Assembly (NCBI GenBank): GCA_024636215.1
Contig: JAGXHL010000063.1
Location: 24,942-88,941, forward strand
DNA from: Deltaproteobacteria bacterium
Lineage (GTDB): Bacteria > Desulfobacterota > Desulfuromonadia > Desulfuromonadales > BM103
DNA: 64,000 bases
Reading direction: 5' to 3'
Below the pieces are notes generated by a model. The model saw nothing but the letters and a program-made list of their open reading frames with translations. It was not told the DNA's origin and did not search any database. Position 1 is the first letter of the stretch; the number at the start of each line of letters is the position of its first letter. The position numbers were made by a program, and so were the translations under genes. Positions 29,319 through 37,665 of this stretch are shown here, in pieces.

Positions 29319-30062
29319 ATGAAAGAAAGAATTCTGGTTGTCGATGACGAAGAGAGCATCCGTTTCACATTCAATGCCTTCCTGACTGATGCCGGTTACA
29401 GTGTAGAGACCGCAGAAAGCCTTGATACGGCTTTGCAGATGATTGAAAAACACTCTTTTGACGCGGTTTTTCTCGATATCCTGCTGGGCCGCGAGTCCGG
29501 GATCGGTGTCTTGCAGGCGAGCCGCGAGTCGCATCCCAACACACCGGTCATTATGGTGACCGGAGCGCCTGAAATCCGCACTGCAGCCGAAGCGGTCAGA
29601 CTCGGCGCCTTCGACTACATCACCAAACCTCTCCATCAGGAGGATCTGCTTCGGCAGGCCAAGCTGGCCATTGAACACAAAAAACTGGTTGATCAGCAGG
29701 AGATCTACCGATTGCGCATGGCGGCAGTCTTTCAGAGTGTCAAGGAAGGACTCATGATTTTTGATCAAGACATGAGACTGGCTGAAGTTAATGCTGCAGC
29801 CTCTGCCATGCTCTGTTGTGAGACGTCGCTGATCGGTTTGAGCCCGGCTGAGATTGGGGCTTATTGTCCACCATTAAAAAGACTGCAGGAACTGATTGAA
29901 GAACGTTGCGAGGGTGAAATCTTTCGGGTTGAAGCCGAGGGTGGCGATGGGCAGGCTGTGGTTTTCGGCGTGACGATGGCCCCTTTGACCGGTTATGATC
30001 AAAGAGAGCTGGGCACTGTCCTGGTTTTGCGTGATGAATCGCAACCGGCCAGACAGCTCTAA
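29319..30062 (+). CDS. REC-PAS response regulator
   Basis: 247 residues. AAAGGAG lies 6 nt before the ATG at 29319; a Met at 29301 in frame is less likely. Residues 1-120 are a receiver (ILVVDDEESIRFTF, phospho-Asp in AVFLDILLGRESG, Lys in YITKP). Residues about 135-245 are a PAS-like domain (MAAVFQSVKEGLMIFDQDM). There is no DNA-binding or enzymatic output. Its receiver and PAS are close to those of the following NtrC-type protein, so it looks like a duplicate that lost the AAA and HTH parts. Confidence 0.85.
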   Translation: MKERILVVDDEESIRFTFNAFLTDAGYSVETAESLDTALQMIEKHSFDAVFLDILLGRESGIGVLQASRESHPNTPVIMVTGAPEIRTAAEAVRLGAFDYITKPLHQEDLLRQAKLAIEHKKLVDQQEIYRLRMAAVFQSVKEGLMIFDQDMRLAEVNAAASAMLCCETSLIGLSPAEIGAYCPPLKRLQELIEERCEGEIFRVEAEGGDGQAVVFGVTMAPLTGYDQRELGTVLVLRDESQPARQL

Positions 30063-30133
30063 TAAGATAAGTGAGCTAGCAGCTTGTCGGACTATTCAGA
30101 GCCGGCTGCAGGCTTTAAAGTTAAGGACTCGTA

Positions 30134-31858
30134 ATGACCTCCCATGTTCTGGTAATTGATGATGAAGAAAGTTTGCGTTTTACCCTGGAGTCTTTCCTGC
30201 AGGATGACGGCTACCTGGTTTCGACTGCGGCCTCTTTCCCGGAGGCGGAAGAACTCCTCGAGCACAGTGCTTTCGACCTCGTCTTTCTGGATATTCAACT
30301 CGGCCGTCATAGTGGCCTCGACCTCCTTAAGATAATTCGGGAGAGATTTGCCAATTGTCCGGTGGTTATGATCACCGGAGCCCCGGATGTTGCAACAGCT
30401 GCTGAGGCGGTGCGGCATGGTGCTTTCGATTATATCCCCAAGCCGATTCGCCAGGAAACCCTGTTGCGCGTGGCACAAATGGCTCTCAAGCATAAGGCGG
30501 TCGTCGACCAGAGAGAAGGTTACAGGGCGCATCTGGAAGCGATTTTTGACAGCGTCCGCGATGGCATCATGCTGGTGGACCAGAAGAAAGTCATCCTTCA
30601 GGCCAACCAGGCGTTCGTCAACCTGTTCGCGCTTCCCGCTGGCCTTGTTGGCATGTCCCTGGCCCAGTTGCCCAAAAACATTCGAGAGGCGTTTGTCGAT
30701 GTTGTCGAAAAGACCATGCTGACCAACCAGGCGGTGGTTGACCAGAGGCTGGAAACGACCGACCCTTCTCAGAAGCTCTGTGTCCTGAATGTGTCGACCG
30801 CCCCCTGTCTTGGCGACACCGGCAATCCAATGGGAGTGGTCTTGACTGTGCGTGATCAGACCCGCCTGGAAAGCCTGGAGAAGAGTCTCAAAAAACGCCA
30901 GAAGTTTGAACATATAGTTGGTCGCAGTGAGCCTGTTCAGGCCATGTTCGGCTTGATTGAAAACCTGGCCGAGGTCGACACCACGGTCCTGATCGCAGGG
31001 GAGAGCGGCACCGGCAAGGAACTGGTCGCTGAAGCACTGCACTATCGCAGTGATCGTCGGGACAAGGCCCTGGTCAAGGTTAATTGCGCCGCTCTGCCGG
31101 AAAACTTACTGGAAAGTGAGCTTTTCGGCCATATCAAGGGCTCCTTTACCGGGGCCCTCAAGGATAAGATCGGCCGCTTCGAGCAAGCTGATGGTGGAAC
31201 GATCTTTCTCGACGAAATCGGCGATATTTCTCCGGCGTTACAGGTGCGCCTGTTGCGGGTCCTGCAGAGCAAAGAAATCGAAAAGGTCGGGGGGACGGGA
31301 ACCATCAAGGTTGATGTGAGGATTGTTGCCGCAACCAACCAGGATCTGCTGAAAAAAGTACAGAATGACGAGTTTCGGGAGGACCTCTACTATCGTTTGC
31401 GCGTCGTACAGGTGCCGATGCCGCCATTGCGGGATCGACGCGAAGACATTCCCCTGTTGATCGAACATTTTGTCAAACTGTATAATCAACGTTTTAAACG
31501 CCAGATCCTGGGCCTGAACGAGGATGCTGCCAAGCAGATGACGGCCTATGTCTGGCCCGGCAATATCCGCGAATTGCAGCACGCCGTCGAGCATGCTTTT
31601 GTGCTTTGCCGAGAGGATGTCATCGATACCAGGCACCTGCCACCTGAACTTCAAGATGGCACGAACCCTGGAGCGGTTTCCCCAGCTCTGACCCCTTTTG
31701 ATGCCGGTCCGGAAGAAGAAGCTGAAAAGATCCTTGCCGCACTGGAAAAGTCCGCCTGGAACAAGAGTCGTGCGGCACGCTTACTCGGTTTCAGTCGTCG
31801 AACCATCTATCGCAAGATGCAAGAGTTCGGCATCGAAGATTCTGAAGAAAGCTCATAA
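30134..31858 (+). CDS. NtrC-family sigma-54 activator (REC-PAS-AAA-HTH)
   Basis: 574 residues. Receiver (LVFLDIQLGRHSG, YIPKP), PAS-like domain about 130-250, sigma-54 AAA+ domain with Walker A GESGTGKE, Walker B TIFLDEIGDI, and the sigma-54 contact loop reading GSFTGA (336-341) in place of GAFTGA, then a Fis-type HTH at the end (AARLLGFSRRTIYRKM). It should activate sigma-54 promoters on phosphorylation, presumably by the kinase at 26236. Sigma-54-like sites occur downstream at 32028, 37592, 40224 and 46987 and upstream of the giant cytochrome at 53168; direct control is inference. Confidence 0.92.
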   Translation: MTSHVLVIDDEESLRFTLESFLQDDGYLVSTAASFPEAEELLEHSAFDLVFLDIQLGRHSGLDLLKIIRERFANCPVVMITGAPDVATAAEAVRHGAFDYIPKPIRQETLLRVAQMALKHKAVVDQREGYRAHLEAIFDSVRDGIMLVDQKKVILQANQAFVNLFALPAGLVGMSLAQLPKNIREAFVDVVEKTMLTNQAVVDQRLETTDPSQKLCVLNVSTAPCLGDTGNPMGVVLTVRDQTRLESLEKSLKKRQKFEHIVGRSEPVQAMFGLIENLAEVDTTVLIAGESGTGKELVAEALHYRSDRRDKALVKVNCAALPENLLESELFGHIKGSFTGALKDKIGRFEQADGGTIFLDEIGDISPALQVRLLRVLQSKEIEKVGGTGTIKVDVRIVAATNQDLLKKVQNDEFREDLYYRLRVVQVPMPPLRDRREDIPLLIEHFVKLYNQRFKRQILGLNEDAAKQMTAYVWPGNIRELQHAVEHAFVLCREDVIDTRHLPPELQDGTNPGAVSPALTPFDAGPEEEAEKILAALEKSAWNKSRAARLLGFSRRTIYRKMQEFGIEDSEESS

Positions 31859-32027
31859 ACTCCATTCATATTCCCGAGACGCTGTCACAGTCCTGTGCCA
31901 TGGCGCACACTCCAGGCTCTTGTTTAAGTGGTGACCTTTGTGCAGCGGACCATGATGGGTTTGTTAAATGCCTGATATACAGCGATTCATTAACTTGAAT
32001 CGATAAAACCGGTCAGGTTTCATTAGT

Positions 32028-32043
32028 TGGCATGAATATTGGT
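32028..32043 (+). promoter_or_regulatory. Sigma-54-like site before cheY (32087)
   Basis: TGGCAT-N5-TTGGT. The -24 half is consensus; the -12 half has TTGG instead of TTGC. It ends 44 bp before the cheY start, a suitable place for a promoter. Confidence 0.4.
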
Positions 32044-32086
32044 TTGTACTTGATTCTGTTATTGTTGAGAGCAATGGAGAAGGCTC

Positions 32087-32497
32087 ATGTCAAAAGTAAT
32101 TTGTATCGTTGATGACCAGCCGGCCTTGCGGCAAATGCTGCGTTTTGCCCTGAATTTTCAAGGCGTCGCTGTCATTGAAGCGGTCGATGGTGCCGATGCC
32201 CTTGATAAAATAGCGACTCACCATGTCGACATGGTGATTGCCGATTGGCAGATGCCGGTTATGGATGGCCTGGAGCTAGTACGCAGGCTGCGTAAAATGG
32301 ATGCTTATATCAATCTGCCGATTTTAGTGGTCAGTTGCCGTGATGATCTGGCGGCCAGGCAAGAGGCGCGCGCTCTGGGAGTTATGACCTGGTTGAGAAA
32401 ACCCTTTCGGGTCTCTGAAGTTCAAGCTGTGGTTGAACATGTTCTGGATTTGTCTGGCCAGGAGCTCCTGCCTGCAGCTGCTGAAAGGATTTGTTGA
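32087..32497 (+). CDS. CheY-like response regulator
   Basis: 136 residues. Receiver with acidic pair in ICIVDDQPALRQML, phospho-Asp in MVIADWQMPVMDG and Lys in WLRKPF. The position usually Thr/Ser before the conserved loop is VSC, acceptable. The C-terminus is about 15 residues longer than a plain CheY and ends in Cys. Its stop overlaps the start of the next gene (TGATG), so the two are translationally coupled; the next product carries a CheZ-like motif, making this regulator its likely substrate. Confidence 0.88.
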   Translation: MSKVICIVDDQPALRQMLRFALNFQGVAVIEAVDGADALDKIATHHVDMVIADWQMPVMDGLELVRRLRKMDAYINLPILVVSCRDDLAARQEARALGVMTWLRKPFRVSEVQAVVEHVLDLSGQELLPAAAERIC

Positions 32498-34329
32498 TGT
32501 CCTTGGGCTCAGCACAATCTGCGCAACGGCTCTCTTTGCGTGATCATGCGGAATGGCATTGGCAACCGGATCGTCTTGAAGCTTTGCTCCAGGACCTGGC
32601 CAGTATCGATCATGTGACAGAACACAGTTTTCTGGAGCTTGGCGACAAGATCAATGTTTTCCATGAGCAGGCTCACGGCATCTCCAGCTCGGCCGGTGAG
32701 GTTTTGCAGCTTCTGCACGGTGGTGACGGCGAGAGCACATTGCAGCAACTGCAGTTGCTGGTTGAACGCTGCAGTCTCTGGCTGTCAGCAACTCAGCAAA
32801 CCTCCGTTGATATCTGCGCACTGTTGACCGGAGTCGTTGATCAGATCAGGACTCTGGAAATACCTGTTGCCGGGTTGAGAAAAGTTATCAAGACGCTGCA
32901 TTCACTGCGGGTTTCAACAAGAATTGAAGCGGCTAAAGGTTATGCATCCGGTGCAGGTGTTCTGGCCAAATCGCTGGATGAACTCGGCGGCCTGGTACAG
33001 GAAAAAATCTCGAAAATCTTTGCTCGTACCGAGCTTTTGGTTCCACTTATCAGTAAGTCGCTGGAGACCGAGGAAACAGCTCAACTGAACACGATCAAGC
33101 TCGCTCTCTCTGAAGTCGATAAGGCCCGTCGTCTTCTTTCAGCTTTTATGGCGACCCAAATTGAAACAGGGCAGTGGACCGATCAGCTCAAAGAACGTTC
33201 CGACGAAGTGCAGCGCAACTTTGGTGAGATTGTTGCTGCCTTGCAGTTTCAGGATATTACCCGCCAGCGACTGGAGCATGTACGCAAAGCCCTGGACAGC
33301 CTCGGCCGCCACCTTGAGAGATTCGAGCAAAGAACTGATTTCAGCAAGGACCTGGAAGCTGCCGGCCTGTTCGGCTGTATCTGCCAGTTGCAGCACGACC
33401 AACTTGATCTGGCCGGTCAGGAATTTCTTGATGCGGCAGACCAACTTACTGAAAATCTGCAGGGGATGGCGCGGACTGTAGAGTTGATGTCAGGCGATAC
33501 CAAAACCCTGCTCAAAGCGACAGATGCCTGCAGTGTCAATCGCTTTAGTTCGGTTCTGGGTGTCCTTCAGTCGATTGCCAACTGCCTGCAGGACACGCAA
33601 GCAACTCATCGGGCGGCGGGGTCCATTCTCACGGATGTCAGTCAAGGTGTGCAGCAGGTCGCTGGTTTGGTCGAAGAGGTCGAATTTATTGGCGAAGAGA
33701 TGCAACTGCTGGCGATTAATGCGGCAATCAGTGCGGCCCATGCCAGACAAAAAGGCGCGGGGCTCGACATTATCGCCCAAAATATCCAGCTGGTTGCAGA
33801 GGAAGCCACCCATTATGCGCGAAAGCTGGCAGAAGCGTGCGCTATGGTCACTGAACAAGCCGACCAGTTACAGGACATTGAAAGACATACCCAATCAGGG
33901 TTTGGAGACATCGACCTGCTGTTGCAGGATGCCCATCAACACATGACGACCCTCGATCACAGCACCCATCGACTGCAGGAACTCACCGGCCGGGTTGATC
34001 GTGATGCGGCCAGCCTGTGCGATCAGGTTTCCACTGTTGTCATGAACGTTGATCTCAAGGCTCCGTTCCAGAAGAAATTGATGCCCGCGCTTAAGCATCT
34101 GGATGCTTTGAGCGAGCAATCGCGCGAGTCAATGACTCTGGCTGAGAACGGTAACCTGGAACAGCTTTTTGTCGAGCTGGAGCTTTGTTACACTATGGCC
34201 AGCGAGCGACATATTCATGAACGTTTTATGGAAAAACAGAATGCAGCTGTCCCTGCAGACACTGCTAAAGACAATGAGTGGAAGGTCAATCGTGACCATG
34301 GCCTGGGTGATAACGTCGATCTCTTCTGA
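32497..34329 (+). CDS. Soluble MCP-like helical protein with CheZ-like D-x-x-x-Q motif
   Basis: 610 residues, no signal peptide or TM segment, almost entirely helical. ATG 32497 is chosen because it overlaps the upstream stop; two TTG codons precede it. Residues 245-257 read IVAALQFQDITRQ, matching the catalytic stretch of CheZ phosphatases (FQD-x-T-x-Q; here Asp253 and Gln257). Two segments resemble degenerate receptor signalling hairpins: about 133-170 (LRVSTRIEAAKG) and 402-445 (MQLLAINAAISAAHARQKGA, compare [16 protein letters not shown] of the MCPs here). The last five residues are NVDLF, similar to the MCP tails. I infer a CheY phosphatase or array component; this is not a standard family I can name. 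Confidence 0.7.
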   Translation: MSLGSAQSAQRLSLRDHAEWHWQPDRLEALLQDLASIDHVTEHSFLELGDKINVFHEQAHGISSSAGEVLQLLHGGDGESTLQQLQLLVERCSLWLSATQQTSVDICALLTGVVDQIRTLEIPVAGLRKVIKTLHSLRVSTRIEAAKGYASGAGVLAKSLDELGGLVQEKISKIFARTELLVPLISKSLETEETAQLNTIKLALSEVDKARRLLSAFMATQIETGQWTDQLKERSDEVQRNFGEIVAALQFQDITRQRLEHVRKALDSLGRHLERFEQRTDFSKDLEAAGLFGCICQLQHDQLDLAGQEFLDAADQLTENLQGMARTVELMSGDTKTLLKATDACSVNRFSSVLGVLQSIANCLQDTQATHRAAGSILTDVSQGVQQVAGLVEEVEFIGEEMQLLAINAAISAAHARQKGAGLDIIAQNIQLVAEEATHYARKLAEACAMVTEQADQLQDIERHTQSGFGDIDLLLQDAHQHMTTLDHSTHRLQELTGRVDRDAASLCDQVSTVVMNVDLKAPFQKKLMPALKHLDALSEQSRESMTLAENGNLEQLFVELELCYTMASERHIHERFMEKQNAAVPADTAKDNEWKVNRDHGLGDNVDLF

Positions 34330-34394
34330 CCGGCCGAATCAATTCCGAAGACTTTTTAAAGTGGTAAAACGCACAAACAGGAGTTATTTTTTTA

Positions 34395-34739
34395 ATGACA
34401 AACTGGTCTTATAATCCTGATAAGAATTCAGGTACGCTGCAGATTGAAGGTGATCTAACGATTAACCATATCAGCACTCTCAAGGAGCGTCTGGTCGAGG
34501 CCTTTGAAACGGCCGATCAGGTCGTCGTTGACGTGTCCGCCGCAACCTCTGTCGATGTGGCCGGGGTTCAGCTGCTCTGTGCCTGCCATCGCTTTTCGAG
34601 CGGGCGGGGCCAAGAAATGTGTCTGTGGGTCGGTGAAAACGGCGAATTCTTGCAATTCCTCGACGAAGTCGGCTTTTCCCAGGATTTCATCTGCAATCAC
34701 GGCGACACCGGGAAATGCCTTTGGGCTGAACAGAATTAG
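34395..34739 (+). CDS. STAS-domain protein lacking the phospho-Ser
   Basis: 114 residues. A single STAS fold like anti-sigma-factor antagonists: LQIEGDLTINHISTLKERLV, VVVDVSAATSVDVAGVQLLC. The site normally D-S-[SA]-G reads D-V-A-G, with Val55 in place of the phosphorylated Ser, so regulation by phosphorylation at that residue is not possible. STAS proteins occur in chemosensory clusters of this bacterial group, with unknown roles. It is 59 bp before cheY (34798). Confidence 0.8.
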   Translation: MTNWSYNPDKNSGTLQIEGDLTINHISTLKERLVEAFETADQVVVDVSAATSVDVAGVQLLCACHRFSSGRGQEMCLWVGENGEFLQFLDEVGFSQDFICNHGDTGKCLWAEQN

Positions 34740-34797
34740 TGTTCATCTGGAAACGAATGAGCCTTCAGATTTTTAGTTTTTTAAGGAGATCAAGATT

Positions 34798-35166
34798 ATG
34801 AGCAAACGGGTGATGACCGTAGACGATTCCGCAACGGTACGCCAGGTGCTGAAAATGACCCTGGAGGGGGCCGGTTACCAAGTCTTGCAGGCGGTTGATG
34901 GTGTCGATGCCCTGAAAAAGTTGACTGTCGAAGCTGTCGATATGCTGGTGACTGACCTGAACATGCCAAACATGGACGGGATTACCCTGATCAAGGAGGT
35001 CCGCCGGAATCCCGGTAACCGCTTCATGCCGATCATTATGCTGACAACTGAATCGCAACCTGAGAAGAAGCAGGAGGGGAAAACCGCTGGTGCCTCGGGC
35101 TGGATCGTCAAGCCCTTCAAGCCTGAGCAGCTGTTGGCTGTTGTCCGCATGGTCTGTCCGGTATGA
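34798..35166 (+). CDS. CheY-like response regulator linked to cheA
   Basis: 122 residues with all receiver residues: MTVDDSATVRQVL, phospho-Asp in MLVTDLNMPNMDG, MLTTES, WIVKPFKPEQLL. Its stop overlaps the cheA start by 4 nt (ATGA), so it is the best candidate for the main CheY phosphorylated by this CheA. AAGGAG lies upstream. Highly similar to the CheY at 24733-25101. Confidence 0.92.
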   Translation: MSKRVMTVDDSATVRQVLKMTLEGAGYQVLQAVDGVDALKKLTVEAVDMLVTDLNMPNMDGITLIKEVRRNPGNRFMPIIMLTTESQPEKKQEGKTAGASGWIVKPFKPEQLLAVVRMVCPV

Positions 35167-37256
35167 GCACTTTAATCGAAACCTTTAAAGACGAAGCGCT
35201 CGAGTTGATTCAGGAACTGGAGGCTGCATTGCTGGAGTTGGAAGAAGCGCCTGAAGATCCGTCCCAGATTGATCGGGTTTTTCGCGTCTTACATACCCTG
35301 AAGGGCTCCGGTGGTCTGGCCGGCTTCGATAACGTCGCAGGTTTTTGCCACGAGGCAGAGACGGTCTTTGAGCAAGTCCGCTCCGGCGAACGCAAAGTCG
35401 ATGAGAAACTGGTTTCACTGACGCTGTCCGCCCAGGATCATCTCAAGGGAATGATCATGGCCGAGTTTGGTGCTGATGCCGTCGATGATGAACTGACTGC
35501 AGAGCTGGTGGCCGCCTTTCAGGCCCTGATGCCTTTCCGTCAGGGCCCGGCTGTTGACGCCAGGACGGCTCTCGTCCCGTCACAGAATGATCAGGCCACC
35601 TTCCGGATTCGGTTTCGGCCCATGCCGAATCTTTTCCTTCAGGGGGTGCAGCCCCACTTTCTGCTTGGTGAGCTGCACCGTCTCGGCGAAACCCTGGTGG
35701 TCGCACAGTTGGATGCCATTCCTGCGCTTGATGAGCTCAATCCAGAAGAGTGCCTGGTCTATTGGGATGTCTTGTTGACAACAGACCAGGACGAGGACGC
35801 CATCCGTGATGTCTTCATCTTTGTGGAAGATGAGTGTGAGCTGATCATTCAGAAGATCGATGATGGCAGCCAGATTGACCAGCCGGAAGATTACAAGCGC
35901 CTCGGCGAAATCCTGATCGAACGCGGAGATCTGACCGAAGAGGACCTTGAAAGATACCTGGTAGAGAAAAAACGACTCGGCGAAACACTTGTCGCAGTAG
36001 GTGCTCTCGATGACAAAAAGGTGAAATCCGCCCTGGTCGAGCAGCAACGTATCCAGGCTTTGCGCCGGGAACGCAAAGCCAACGACGCCATGGAAAGCAT
36101 CCGGGTGAAATCCGATCGTCTGGATAAATTGGTCAACCTGGTCGGCGAGATGGTTACAGTGCAAGCCCGCCTTTCGCAGTTCGCCAACAGTCGTATTGAT
36201 GCCGACCTGCTGAGTGTTGCAGAAGAGGTGGAGCGCCTGACCTGGGATTTGCGTGATCAGGTCCTGACGATCCGCATGCTGCCCATCGGCGGGACCTTTA
36301 CCCGTTTCAAGCGATTGATTCGTGATCTGGGCAGCGAGCTTGGCAAAGATGTCCTGCTGGTTTCCGAAGGGGGAGACACCGAACTGGATAAAACGGTTAT
36401 TGATCAGTTAAATGATCCTCTGGTTCATTTGGTGCGTAACAGTATCGGACACGGCATCGAATCGCCCGCAGTTCGACAGGCGATCGGCAAGCCCGGTAAA
36501 GGCCGCATTACCCTCTCCGCAAAGCATTCCGGTGCCAGCGTTGTGCTGACCGTTGCGGATGACGGCGCCGGGCTCGATGTCGAAAGGATTCGCGCCAAGG
36601 GCATTGAAAAAGGCTTGATCAGTGCGCAGGCAGAGTTGACCGAGCGGGAAATTTACGCACTGATTTTCGAACCCGGCTTTTCAACGGCCCAGGAAGTTTC
36701 GAGTGTCAGTGGTCGCGGTGTCGGCATGGATGTCGTGCGCCAGGCCATTGATGCATTACGTGGCAGCATTGAGGTGCGCAGCGAAGAGGGCAAGGGGACG
36801 ACTTTCTCCCTCCAGCTCCCCCTGACTCTGGCGATTATCGATGGCTTGTTGATCGACATAGGTACAGACCACTATGTTCTGCCTCTCTCTGCCGTTGAAG
36901 AATGCATAGAACTGACCCGTGAACAGGCAGAACAGACGCATGGTCGGAACCTGGTCAAGATTCGCGGGGAGATCGTTCCCTACGTTCGTCTTCGCGACGA
37001 GTTTAACATCAAGAGTGAACGCCCGGAGATCGAACAGATCGTGATCGTTAATCTGGAAGGCTTAAGGGTTGGTTTCGTCGTCGATCATGTGGTGGGTGAA
37101 CACCAGACGGTTATCAAGAATCTGGGACGGATGTATCAGGATGTCAATGGTGTCTCCGGAGCGACAATCCTGGGAGATGGCCGGGTCGCTTTGATCCTTG
37201 ATCTGCAGCAGCTTGCCGGGCGCGCGGAAGCATACGAGAAAAAATCGCTGCATTAA
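35163..37256 (+). CDS. cheA: Chemotaxis histidine kinase CheA with inserted MshEN-like repeats
   Basis: 697 residues. HPt with His44 in RVLHTLKGSGGLAG; a P2-like region about 130-240; then an insertion at about 244-300 with two repeats (YKRLGEILIERGDLTEEDLE and KRLGETLVAVGALDDKKVKS) like the N-terminal MshEN/GspE-N module; then the dimerisation domain (SDRLDKLVNLVGEMVTVQ), the HATPase domain (LVHLVRNSIGHGIE, ADDGAGLD, GRGVGMDVV) and a CheW-like P5 domain. In the N box the residue normally Asp in N-S-x-D-H-G-I-E is Gly429. It autophosphorylates and passes phosphate to CheY and CheB. It overlaps the upstream cheY. Confidence 0.93.
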   Translation: MSTLIETFKDEALELIQELEAALLELEEAPEDPSQIDRVFRVLHTLKGSGGLAGFDNVAGFCHEAETVFEQVRSGERKVDEKLVSLTLSAQDHLKGMIMAEFGADAVDDELTAELVAAFQALMPFRQGPAVDARTALVPSQNDQATFRIRFRPMPNLFLQGVQPHFLLGELHRLGETLVVAQLDAIPALDELNPEECLVYWDVLLTTDQDEDAIRDVFIFVEDECELIIQKIDDGSQIDQPEDYKRLGEILIERGDLTEEDLERYLVEKKRLGETLVAVGALDDKKVKSALVEQQRIQALRRERKANDAMESIRVKSDRLDKLVNLVGEMVTVQARLSQFANSRIDADLLSVAEEVERLTWDLRDQVLTIRMLPIGGTFTRFKRLIRDLGSELGKDVLLVSEGGDTELDKTVIDQLNDPLVHLVRNSIGHGIESPAVRQAIGKPGKGRITLSAKHSGASVVLTVADDGAGLDVERIRAKGIEKGLISAQAELTEREIYALIFEPGFSTAQEVSSVSGRGVGMDVVRQAIDALRGSIEVRSEEGKGTTFSLQLPLTLAIIDGLLIDIGTDHYVLPLSAVEECIELTREQAEQTHGRNLVKIRGEIVPYVRLRDEFNIKSERPEIEQIVIVNLEGLRVGFVVDHVVGEHQTVIKNLGRMYQDVNGVSGATILGDGRVALILDLQQLAGRAEAYEKKSLH

Positions 37257-37375
37257 ACCCTTTTTGCCAGCGGGTCCAGCTGCCCACTCCTGGCCCATGG
37301 AGCGGGACAAACTGACGCTGTCATGTGTTTGCAATTCACCGCAGCGCCCTTTCTACGGTCAAAATTTAATCTAAT

Positions 37376-37419
37376 CACACAAGAGGCCAGGCAGATTTTT
37401 CTGTCTGGCCTCTTGTGTG
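37376..37419. terminator. Long hairpin after cheA
   Basis: About 19 bp of stem (37376-37394 with 37401-37419) with one G-U pair and a T-rich loop. No T run follows on either strand, so it may be a mRNA 3'-end stabiliser or a Rho-assisted stop. Confidence 0.45.
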
Positions 37420-37591
37420 TCATGAGCGATCTCTCATGTTACAGTTGTGTGACAATTCAGCTTTTAATAGAAAATCCATATATATATAGCTACAAAATAA
37501 CCGATATATAGGAAATATTAAAAGTCACCTAAAAACAGCGGGTTATGTCTTGAATTTTTGTGCTTGATAAATCCATGGAATTTAAACAGTT

Positions 37592-37607
37592 TGGCATGGA
37601 GTTTGAG
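37592..37607 (+). promoter_or_regulatory. Sigma-54-like site before mcp
   Basis: TGGCAT-N5-TTGAG. Consensus -24 half, -12 half with TTGA in place of TTGC. It ends 59 bp before the mcp start. Confidence 0.4.
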
Positions 37608-37665
37608 TAAGTTAAGCCTGTAATTTATTGACAAAAGAACTTTATTGTGAAAAGGGGGTAGGAAT

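Larger units (their letters stand above)
37257..37665. other. Intergenic region between cheA and mcp
   Basis: 409 bp. It holds a large imperfect hairpin (37376-37419) and a sigma-54-like site (37592-37607) before the mcp gene, and an AT-rich stretch between. No gene is supported. Confidence 0.6.

Noticed and set aside
30092..31042. 316-codon minus-strand frame opposite the NtrC-type gene
   Set aside because: Opposite clear REC and AAA+ motifs; no SD and no family resemblance.
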